This document shows, in pieces, positions 57,477 through 64,000 of a stretch of DNA of 64,000 nucleotides. The translations under genes were made by a program, and so were the position numbers. The notes below the pieces were generated by a model. It saw only the letters and a program-made list of their open reading frames with translations. It made no database searches and was not told the origin of the DNA. The stretch's first letter is position 1. Each line of letters begins with the position of its first letter. The stretch is from an uncultured Tolumonas sp. (GTDB lineage Bacteria > Pseudomonadota > Gammaproteobacteria > Enterobacterales > Aeromonadaceae): contig NZ_OY829945.1 in assembly GCF_963556105.2 (NCBI RefSeq), forward strand, positions 198,501 through 262,500, in the 5' to 3' direction.

Positions 57477-59546
57477 TCAGGCTTGAGAATAATCATCTCG
57501 TTCACCGAACCAACGACGGATCAGCGGTGTGACGCAAGCAGGGTATTGCTGGAAAATTCGTTGTGCCAGTTGCTGCACTTGCGGTATTAACGCCTGATCG
57601 CGCACCAGATCGGCAATTTTCAGATCGGCTAAGCCGGTTTGTTTGGCGCCGAGCATTTCACCGGGGCCGCGCAGTTCTAAATCTTTTTGTGCAATAACAA
57701 AACCATCGTTGCTGTCGCGTAATACGGCTAAGCGTTGCTGTGCGGTTTTGGACAGCGGCGCATGATATAACAGCACACAATGCGACGCGATGGCACCACG
57801 ACCCACTCGCCCGCGCAACTGGTGTAATTGGGCCAAACCTAGCCGTTCAGGGTTTTCGATGATCATCAGACTCGCGTTGGGTACATCAACACCGACTTCA
57901 ATCACGGTGGTGGCCACTAACAGATGCAAAATACCGTCTTTAAATTCCTGCATTACGCGCTGTTTTTCGGCCGGTTTCATGCGGCCATGCACTAAACCGA
58001 TGTGCAATTCTGGTAACAAGTGTTGTAGGTCTTCTGCCGTATTTTCTGCCGCCTGACACTCCAGCACTTCAGACTCTTCAATTAAGGTACAAACCCAATA
58101 TGCCTGTCGCCCTTCTAGACAGGCTTGGCGTACCCGCTCGATCACGGTTTCGCGGCGAGTATCGGGTAGGGCGACGGTGGTGATAGGTGTACGCCCCGGC
58201 GGCAGTTCATCGATGATCGAGGTGTCCAGATCGGCATACACGGTCATGGCCAATGTGCGTGGGATCGGGGTTGCGGTCATGATCAACTGATGCGGATAAA
58301 TGCCATCTTGCGCACCTTTTTCACGTAAGGCCAAACGTTGATGCACACCAAAGCGATGCTGTTCATCGACAATCACCAGCAGCAGTTGCTGAAATTCAAC
58401 CTGTTCTTGAAACACCGCATGTGTGCCGACCACCATTTTGACTTGCCCACTACGAATGGCTTCCAGCTGTTTTTCACGCGCTTTGCCTTTCACTTTGCCG
58501 GCGAGCCAGCCGGTTTCAATACCTAATGGGGAGAGCCAGTTACTGAAATTGTTGGCATGTTGTTCAGCCAGCAATTCCGTTGGCGCCATGAGCACCACTT
58601 GCCCGCCATGCGCGATCACTTGTAGCGCCGCCAGCGCAGCGACCAGCGTTTTCCCCGAGCCAACATCGCCTTGCACCAGTCGCATCATTGGGTAGGGTTT
58701 GGTCAGATCGTGGCTAATTTCCCGGCCCACACGCTGCTGGGCACCGGTCGGTTTGAAAGGCAAACGGGCTAGCAGTTGTTCACACAACGAACAATCGGTG
58801 GGTAAGGCGCGCGCCTGATGCTGTTGCGTGCTGTAACGCAGTTGTAAGACGGTCAGGTGATGCGCGATCAGCTCTTCCAGCGCCAGCCGTTGTTGGGCAG
58901 GATGTTGGCCGTTTTCTAACTGAGCCAGCGATATATCTGGTGGCGGGCGATGCAGTAACAGCAGAGCATCGGCGAGGCTCAGTTGCCGTGGATATAACCC
59001 ATCCGGTAACAGCTCTTTGACGCCATTTTCTTTCAGCAGTTGCAACGCCTGATCGGTCAGGTTACGCAATGACGCCTGACGCAAACCTTCCGTGGTCGGG
59101 TATACGGCGGTCAACGTGGCATCAGTGTCTAACGGCGCATCATCATCCAGCAGTTTGTATTCCGGGTGCACGATCTCAAAACCATGTAGCCCGCGTTTGA
59201 TTTCACCAAAACAACGGATACGCCGCCCGACAGCCAGCGCATTTTTCTGTCCGGCGGTGAAATGGAAAAATCGCAGCGTCACCGAGCCATTGCCATCACT
59301 GATCCGACACAACAGCATCCGCCGTTTTCCCATTTGAATGTCACAACTTTGGATCACGCCTTCGGTAGTGCAGGAATGATCGGCACTTAATTCCGCGATC
59401 GGATAAAGCCGCGTGCGATCTTCATAACGCAGTGGCAAATGGAAAAGCAAATCTTGCACAGTATGCAGCCGCAGATGCGTCAGCTTTTCGGCCAACTTGC
59501 TGCCAACACCTTTCAACATGGAAATCGGGACTGCAGAGAGTTCCAT
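57477..59546 (-). CDS. recG: ATP-dependent DNA helicase RecG
   Basis: RecG remodels stalled forks and branched DNA. The 689-residue protein (E. coli 693) has the N-terminal wedge/OB domain (to about residue 150, RFFHFTAGQKNAL). Helicase motifs follow: Walker A GDVGSGKTLVA near 290, LMAPTELLAEQH, DEQHRFGV near 390, TATPIPRTLAM near 418, HGRMKPAEK near 505, and LVATTVIEVGVDVPNAS and QLRGRVGRG near 535-570. It lies 50 bp upstream of the AsmA-family gene with no terminator seen between. Confidence 0.96.
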   Translation of the reverse strand: MELSAVPISMLKGVGSKLAEKLTHLRLHTVQDLLFHLPLRYEDRTRLYPIAELSADHSCTTEGVIQSCDIQMGKRRMLLCRISDGNGSVTLRFFHFTAGQKNALAVGRRIRCFGEIKRGLHGFEIVHPEYKLLDDDAPLDTDATLTAVYPTTEGLRQASLRNLTDQALQLLKENGVKELLPDGLYPRQLSLADALLLLHRPPPDISLAQLENGQHPAQQRLALEELIAHHLTVLQLRYSTQQHQARALPTDCSLCEQLLARLPFKPTGAQQRVGREISHDLTKPYPMMRLVQGDVGSGKTLVAALAALQVIAHGGQVVLMAPTELLAEQHANNFSNWLSPLGIETGWLAGKVKGKAREKQLEAIRSGQVKMVVGTHAVFQEQVEFQQLLLVIVDEQHRFGVHQRLALREKGAQDGIYPHQLIMTATPIPRTLAMTVYADLDTSIIDELPPGRTPITTVALPDTRRETVIERVRQACLEGRQAYWVCTLIEESEVLECQAAENTAEDLQHLLPELHIGLVHGRMKPAEKQRVMQEFKDGILHLLVATTVIEVGVDVPNASLMIIENPERLGLAQLHQLRGRVGRGAIASHCVLLYHAPLSKTAQQRLAVLRDSNDGFVIAQKDLELRGPGEMLGAKQTGLADLKIADLVRDQALIPQVQQLAQRIFQQYPACVTPLIRRWFGERDDYSQA

Positions 59547-60055
59547 TGAAACCTCGAGTACTGTGCATTTATCCAGATATTAACAAGAGGTGGGTAGCAG
59601 GAGCAAATCGGTGTGCGTTATTTTCAGATAAAAATGTAAATTTCATTTTGAAAGTTTATTTTCATTTGTGTTTTTCATCTTGAGTTAAAATAAAGCATTC
59701 TTTTTTCATTTTTTACGCCTCATTTTCCACATCAGGATTAAATTTTTACAAAAAATAAGCCTCTTTCGGAGCTTTAATCTGGCTTTTATGATCATTTAGA
59801 AATGAAAAAGCCATTTTTATCGCAATTATTGGGTATCGAATGAGGTTTGCTATCAATACCTTTCAAACTAAAAATGCCACTTGCATCACAATGTGAAAAT
59901 CAAAACAGGAAATTATTCGTTCATTGTGAAAATATAAATGTACGGGCTGTGAGCGCAGTAGTAATGAGTCTTAGAGCTTGTAATGAACGGCACATCTTTC
60001 CCTTGGGAATGTCTGTGCTTCTTCAACAACGATGGAACAAATTGAGGAATAGGTC
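59547..60055. promoter_or_regulatory. AT-rich control region between recG and srlA
   Basis: This 509-bp spacer serves divergent recG and srlA. It is strongly A/T-rich with repeated TTTCA/TGAAA half-sites, including the palindrome TTTCATTTTGAAA at 59641-59653. These might be SrlR or other operator pieces. TGTGA and TCACA half-sites occur around 59886-59898, but not with CRP spacing. No gene is supported; a 13-codon ATG frame near 59801 is the only small candidate. Confidence 0.45.
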
Positions 60056-60610
60056 ATGGATTTAGTAATTCATGCAGCGGAATGGTTTATCGGACTATTC
60101 CAGAAAGGAGGCGAGGTGTTTGTCAGTATGGTCACTGGCATTCTCCCGCTGTTGATCTCACTGATGGTGGCCATGAACGCGCTGATCCGTTTTATCGGTC
60201 AGGAACGTGTCGAACGTCTGGCGCAGAAATGTGCAGGTAACCCGGTTTCCCGTTATCTGATACTGCCGGTAGTGGGTACTTTTGTATTCATGAACCCGAT
60301 GACACTGAGTTTAGGTCGTTTCTTACCGGAACGTTATAAACCGTCATATTATGCTGCGGCTTCTTATAGCTGCCATTCCATGAACGGTCTGTTTCCTCAT
60401 ATCAACCCGGGCGAGTTGTTTGTGTACTTAGGCATTGCCAATGGTTTAACCACCCTGCATCTGCCACTGGCACCGCTGGCGATCAGCTATCTGTTTGTCG
60501 GCATGATCTCTAACTTCTTCCGCGGCTGGGTGACTGACTTAACCACCGCGTTTGTAGAGAAACAACAGAACATCCGTCTTAGCACCGAAGTGCACATGCA
60601 CGCTAACTAA
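60056..60610 (+). CDS. srlA: PTS sorbitol/glucitol permease IIC, first part
   Basis: SrlA is the N-terminal membrane part of the sorbitol phosphotransferase permease. The 184-residue protein has about four hydrophobic helices and family motifs [18 protein letters not shown] near residue 41, [16 protein letters not shown] near 107 and [17 protein letters not shown] near 145. AGGAATAGG precedes the ATG. It is the first gene of srlA-srlE-srlB-srlD-gutM-srlR, the same order as in E. coli, with 21 bp to srlE. Confidence 0.95.
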   Translation: MDLVIHAAEWFIGLFQKGGEVFVSMVTGILPLLISLMVAMNALIRFIGQERVERLAQKCAGNPVSRYLILPVVGTFVFMNPMTLSLGRFLPERYKPSYYAAASYSCHSMNGLFPHINPGELFVYLGIANGLTTLHLPLAPLAISYLFVGMISNFFRGWVTDLTTAFVEKQQNIRLSTEVHMHAN

Positions 60611-60631
60611 TCAGGTTCAGGAGCAGACATC

Positions 60632-61615
60632 ATGGCAAATGCATTGTATATCACCAAAGGAAATGGTGGCTGGGGCGGCCCGTTGACCATCCCAGTGGAT
60701 AAGAACAAAAAGGTCCTTTATATCACCGCGGGTACACGTCCTGACATCGTGGACCGTATGGTGGAATTGTCAGGCATGGAAGCGGTTGATGGCTTTAAAA
60801 CCTCCGTTCCTGATAATGAAATCGCCGTTGCGGTGATTGATTGCGGTGGCACATTACGCTGCGGTCTGTATCCGAAAAAACGGATCCCAACCGTAAACAT
60901 CCATTCCACCGGCAAAAGCGGCCCGATGGCGGACTTCATCGTGGAAGACATTTATGTCTCCGGCGTTCGTCCTGACAACATTACGGTCAGCGTACAAGGT
61001 ACCGCCACACCGGCGCCAACCATGCAGCACACGTATAAAGAAGAGCCGCGTCAGTATGACAGCTCGAAAAAACTGAGCGAGCAGAGTGACGGTTTACTGG
61101 CGAAGATCGGGATCGGCATGGGCTCGGTCATGGCGACCTTCTTCCAGGCTGGTCGTGAGACTATCGATACGGTATTGAAATCTATCCTACCGTTTATGGC
61201 GTTCGTTTCGATGCTGATCGGTGTCATCATTGCGTCAGGAGTCGGTGATGTGATTGCACATGCGCTGATCCCGTTGGCGAAAAGCCCCTTTGGTTTGATC
61301 ACGTTGGCGTTAATTTGTTCATTCCCATTCCTGTCACCGTTCCTTGGCCCTGGTGCGGTTATCGCGCAAGTTATCGGGGTTTTGGTGGGCACACAGATCG
61401 GTATGGGTAACATTCCACCGCAGTTGGCACTACCTGCTCTGTTTGCTATCAATGCACAAGCGGCATGTGACTTTATCCCAGTGGGTTTGAGTCTGGCCGA
61501 AGCAAAACCAAAAACCGTTCAGATCGGCGTACCGTCTGTGCTTTACTCCCGGTTCTTAACCGGTGCACCGACCGTCCTGCTGGCGTGGTTTGTATCGTTC
61601 TTTATCTATCAGTAA
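60632..61615 (+). CDS. srlE: PTS sorbitol/glucitol EIIB plus second membrane part
   Basis: SrlE phosphorylates sorbitol during uptake. The 327-residue protein begins with a cytosolic EIIB domain ([13 protein letters not shown]; phospho-cysteine in [11 protein letters not shown] near residues 70-80; [15 protein letters not shown]). A linker (about 125-165) and a membrane domain follow, with [47 protein letters not shown] and [20 protein letters not shown]. Length matches E. coli SrlE (about 319). CAGGAG lies before the ATG. Confidence 0.95.
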   Translation: MANALYITKGNGGWGGPLTIPVDKNKKVLYITAGTRPDIVDRMVELSGMEAVDGFKTSVPDNEIAVAVIDCGGTLRCGLYPKKRIPTVNIHSTGKSGPMADFIVEDIYVSGVRPDNITVSVQGTATPAPTMQHTYKEEPRQYDSSKKLSEQSDGLLAKIGIGMGSVMATFFQAGRETIDTVLKSILPFMAFVSMLIGVIIASGVGDVIAHALIPLAKSPFGLITLALICSFPFLSPFLGPGAVIAQVIGVLVGTQIGMGNIPPQLALPALFAINAQAACDFIPVGLSLAEAKPKTVQIGVPSVLYSRFLTGAPTVLLAWFVSFFIYQ

Positions 61616-61633
61616 TAACAGTCGAGGCTTGAA

Positions 61634-61999
61634 ATGACTATGTTGTACCGTACCCAATTAACTCAGATCGGTGAGTATGCGGCAGATGCCCTGAGCGACA
61701 AGATGATGATCCTATTTAACGATAATGCCCCAGCCGATGTTGCAGATTACTGCTTCATTCACCCGGCAGCAGCGTTAACCGGTGAGATCAGCGTTGGTGG
61801 TCAGTTCATGTTGGGTGCCGTGTCTTATCCCATCACTGCGGTCGGCGATGTGGTCAACCAAAACCTGGGCGAACTCGGACACATTACGATCCGATTTGAT
61901 GGCGACACAGTCGCTGAATACCCTGGCACCGTACATGTTAAAGGGATATGCCCTGATGAATTGGCGCTGGGAACTGAAATTATCTTTAAAACCGAATAA
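61634..61999 (+). CDS. srlB: PTS sorbitol/glucitol EIIA
   Basis: SrlB receives phosphate from HPr and passes it to SrlE. The 121-residue protein keeps ALSDKMMILF near residue 20, the active histidine region DYCFIHPAA near 40, GDVVNQNLGELGHITIRFDG near 75, and PGTVHVKG. An ATG two codons downstream (61640) could also start. A GC-rich hairpin follows the gene. Confidence 0.93.
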   Translation: MTMLYRTQLTQIGEYAADALSDKMMILFNDNAPADVADYCFIHPAAALTGEISVGGQFMLGAVSYPITAVGDVVNQNLGELGHITIRFDGDTVAEYPGTVHVKGICPDELALGTEIIFKTE

Positions 62000-62012
62000 C
62001 TAAAACTCACTG

Positions 62013-62053
62013 CCCCCTCTGCAACACATGAGTTGGCGCTCGTTGCAGGGGGG
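62013..62053 (+). other. GC-rich stem-loop between srlB and srlD
   Basis: CCCCCT-C-TGCAAC pairs with GTTGCA-GGGGGG around a 16-nt loop, with one bulge. No T run follows. Position and strength suggest an mRNA processing or stability element that sets different levels of PTS and dehydrogenase proteins. Confidence 0.6.
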
Positions 62054-62080
62054 AGCGAGACTAGCAATTAGGAGATTAAC

Positions 62081-62857
62081 ATGTCAAAAGTGGCATTGGT
62101 AGTTGGCGGTGGCCGTAACCTGGGTGCGTTCCTGAGCAGCGGCTTAGCCGATGCCGGATACAAGGTAGCGGTCGCCGATCTGGATGGTGTCAGTGCAGAA
62201 GAATCTGCGGCCACCATTGCTGAACAGTTTGGCCAAGAGAATGTCATGGCTGTGCAAGCGAATTCCACCGATGAAGTAGATGTAGAACGTATGGTCGGTG
62301 CGGTGGCAGAACGTTTTGGCCGCATCGACCTGCTGGTTTACAACGCCGGTGTGGCGCAGGCGGCGAAGATTGATGCATTCTCACTGGATGCGTGGAAACG
62401 CTCCATCGACGTCAATCTGACCGGCTATTTCCTCTGTGCGCGTGCGGTTTCCAAAGTCATGATCAAACAAAACAGTGGCCGCATCATTCAAATCAACTCC
62501 AAATCCGGTAAAGTCGGCTCAAAACACAATTCCGGTTATTCCGCGGCTAAGTTTGGTGGCGTTGGCTTAACCCAGTCACTGGCGTTAGATCTGGCGGAAC
62601 ACAACATTACCGTGCATTCCCTGATGTTGGGTAATCTGCTGAAAAGCCCGATGTTCCAATCGCTGTTGCCACAATATGCGAAGAAATTAGGTATTCCGGA
62701 AGATCAGGTGGAACAGACCTATATCGATAAAGTGCCATTGAAACGCGGCTGTGATTATCAAGACGTATTAAATGTACTGAAGTTTTACGCCAGTGATGAA
62801 GCCAGCTATTGCACCGGCCAAATGATCAATATCACTGGCGGTCAGGTGATGTTCTAA
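62081..62857 (+). CDS. srlD: Sorbitol-6-phosphate 2-dehydrogenase
   Basis: SrlD oxidises sorbitol-6-phosphate to fructose-6-phosphate with NAD. The 258-residue short-chain dehydrogenase (E. coli 259) shows VVGGGRNLGAF (cofactor loop), VADLDGV (acidic residue choosing NAD), NAGVAQ near residue 89, the serine in INSKSGKVGSKHNSGYSAAKFGG with YxxxK catalytic pair, and VHSLMLGNLLKSPM. AGGAG lies 7 nt before the ATG. An intra-operon terminator follows. Confidence 0.96.
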   Translation: MSKVALVVGGGRNLGAFLSSGLADAGYKVAVADLDGVSAEESAATIAEQFGQENVMAVQANSTDEVDVERMVGAVAERFGRIDLLVYNAGVAQAAKIDAFSLDAWKRSIDVNLTGYFLCARAVSKVMIKQNSGRIIQINSKSGKVGSKHNSGYSAAKFGGVGLTQSLALDLAEHNITVHSLMLGNLLKSPMFQSLLPQYAKKLGIPEDQVEQTYIDKVPLKRGCDYQDVLNVLKFYASDEASYCTGQMINITGGQVMF

Positions 62858-62919
62858 GTTTGATTACGTTCAGGGTAAATAGGGTCCTGGTTTAGCTCCT
62901 GAGGATGCCTGTTATGTTT

Positions 62920-62946
62920 GGCAGTGTTTTTACACTGCCTTTTTTC
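62920..62946 (+). terminator. Intrinsic terminator between srlD and gutM
   Basis: GGCAGTGT and ACACTGCC form a perfect 8-bp stem with a TTTT loop, followed by TTTTTT. It should stop most transcripts before the two regulator genes. Confidence 0.88.
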
Positions 62947-62963
62947 CAGATACGAGGTGAAAA

Positions 62964-63320
62964 ATGGATGCAACTTATGCGTTGATAATTTGTGCAGGTT
63001 TTGCCTGGGCATTGCAAATCGCCACTGGTTTTTTGCAGATGCGTGCCTTTAATCGCATGCTACAAAACATGAGTTTGAAAGGCACAGTGAAAATTGGCAA
63101 AACATCGTCACGTTGGAAACCAAAAACCTTAGTCGTGTTAGCACATGATGCTAATGGCCTGATTGTTGATGCCAGTATCATGAAAGGTGTGACTATTTTT
63201 GCGCGTCCGACGCCATTATCTGCCTTGATCCATGCGCGAATTCCCTTATCTGATCGCATGAGTTCTGGGCTGGAACCCTCGGTACGTGAAGCGGTATCTT
63301 GCGCGCTGTCAACAAAATGA
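62964..63320 (+). CDS. gutM: Glucitol operon activator GutM
   Basis: GutM activates the sorbitol operon in E. coli. The 118-residue protein has an N-terminal hydrophobic stretch (about residues 5-25), GFLQMRAFNRMLQNMSLKG-type middle and GKTSSRWKPKTLVVLAHDANGLIVDASIMKGVTIFARP near 46-82, which is the GutM/DUF pattern. Length matches the family (119). GAGG lies 8 nt before the ATG. It follows a strong terminator, so its level may be low or set by its own promoter. Confidence 0.9.
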   Translation: MDATYALIICAGFAWALQIATGFLQMRAFNRMLQNMSLKGTVKIGKTSSRWKPKTLVVLAHDANGLIVDASIMKGVTIFARPTPLSALIHARIPLSDRMSSGLEPSVREAVSCALSTK

Positions 63321-63399
63321 TAATGAAATTATTTTAATTCTTTCGTTTTGAAAATCTCCATGTATCTTATTCGTAATAGATTGGCATAGAGAGTCTGAT

Positions 63400-64000
63400 A
63401 TGAGCGTTGAAGTTCGTCGGGAAATGTTAGTACGTTATCTGCGTGAACAGGGCAGAACGTCAGTCAATGATCTGGCAAACCACTTTAATATTACTGGCGC
63501 CACCATCCGCAGCGACCTGCGACAGTTAGAGCTGGCTCACCTAGTGACACGCCGTTATGGCGGCGCCGAAGCGATTTCTCAGCCAGTTGCAGAAGACCGT
63601 ACTATCGATGAAAAAACCGCGCTCAATCAAAGTATCAAACAGCGGATCGGTGCCAAAGCTGCCTCGCTGGTGCACGATGGCGAATCTATTATCTTAGATA
63701 ACGGCAGCACCACACTGCAGATGGTGCCGTGGTTGGTTGAGCGGGTGGCGTTGACGGTGATGACCAACAGCCTGCATATCATGAATGAAGCTGTGGCCCG
63801 CGACAGCAACATGAATTTGCTGATGCCGGGCGGCACGTACCGTAAACGTTCCGCTTCCTTTCATGGTGGCTTGGCTGAACAGGCGTTCCGTGCTTTTACC
63901 TTTGATAAGCTATTTATCGGTGCCGATGGTTTTGATATTGAACAGGGCACTACCACCTTTATTGAAGCGTATCAGGTGAGTCAGGCCATGTGTCAGGCTG
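63400..64000 (+). CDS. srlR: Sorbitol operon repressor SrlR (DeoR family), 5' part only
   Basis: The frame is open from ATG 63400 to the right edge (200 codons, no stop). It begins with a DeoR helix-turn-helix (RREMLVRYLREQGRTSVNDLANHFNITGATIRSDL, residues 6-40, then VTRRYGGAE). The sugar-phosphate sensing domain follows: LDNGSTTLQM, MPGGTYRKRS and LFIGADGFD. Position after gutM matches E. coli srlR. About 55-60 residues are missing, and gutQ would be expected next. Confidence 0.93.
   Translation, partial: MSVEVRREMLVRYLREQGRTSVNDLANHFNITGATIRSDLRQLELAHLVTRRYGGAEAISQPVAEDRTIDEKTALNQSIKQRIGAKAASLVHDGESIILDNGSTTLQMVPWLVERVALTVMTNSLHIMNEAVARDSNMNLLMPGGTYRKRSASFHGGLAEQAFRAFTFDKLFIGADGFDIEQGTTTFIEAYQVSQAMCQA

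Overview
The window is a 64 kb piece of a gammaproteobacterial chromosome. Its gene content looks like Aeromonadales (a Tolumonas/Aeromonas-type genome). This is inferred from E. coli-like GalETKM, SSB, UvrA, RecG, Efe and Srl proteins, CRP-, Fur- and LexA-like sites, and moderate GC with AT-rich intergenic spacers. No phage, transposase, plasmid or CRISPR genes are seen. Mobile or decayed DNA is limited to one 128-bp palindromic repeat and one remnant of a regulator gene.

1-21.3 kb is a galactan/galactose block. A chemoreceptor gene (cut by the left edge) and a MalK-type ATPase lie divergent from a five-gene run: sugar-binding protein, two permeases, GH53 endo-galactanase, GH42 beta-galactosidase. 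A stand-alone PTS EIIB domain gene follows. Next comes a GalR-type repressor, then galE-galT-galK-galM-pgm-pykA, then a second, convergent GalR/GalS paralog. Sites matching the known GalR/GalS consensus GTGKAANCGNTTNCAC lie before the gan genes, before galE and, in weaker form, before both repressors. CRP-like sites accompany the gan and galE sites. The genes describe a path from beta-1,4-galactan through oligosaccharides and galactose to glucose-6-phosphate, with a pyruvate kinase at the end of the same gene run.

21.3-32 kb holds a decayed MocR/GntR-like remnant, tRNA-Ser(UGA), a metallo-beta-lactamase-fold hydrolase, a Fur-boxed ferrous iron uptake operon (efeU-efeM-efeO-efeB, with a tandem duplicated M75 domain), ppnP, a LysE-type exporter and a large protein with two PilZ-type motifs.

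31-44 kb holds gshA, a CSS-EAL phosphodiesterase, a glutathione transferase, a C4-dicarboxylate/citrate-type module (2HCT transporter, malic enzyme, CitA/DcuS-type sensor and regulator), and a CHASE4-GGDEF-EAL protein.

44-59.5 kb is mostly housekeeping: a DUF2750 protein, ssb and uvrA (divergent, with a LexA-like box), ddl, a lipoprotein of unknown function, an EamA transporter, a YigB-type phosphatase, a LysR regulator divergent from an MFS exporter, dtd, a spermidine-synthase-like protein, an AsmA-family protein and recG. 59.5-64 kb is the sorbitol operon srlA-srlE-srlB-srlD-gutM-srlR, cut by the right edge.

The best leads for something new are the orphan EIIB protein inside the galactan/galactose regulon, the doubled GalR-type control over one shared operator family, a tandem of unexplained inverted repeats before the chemoreceptor, and the two-motif PilZ protein.
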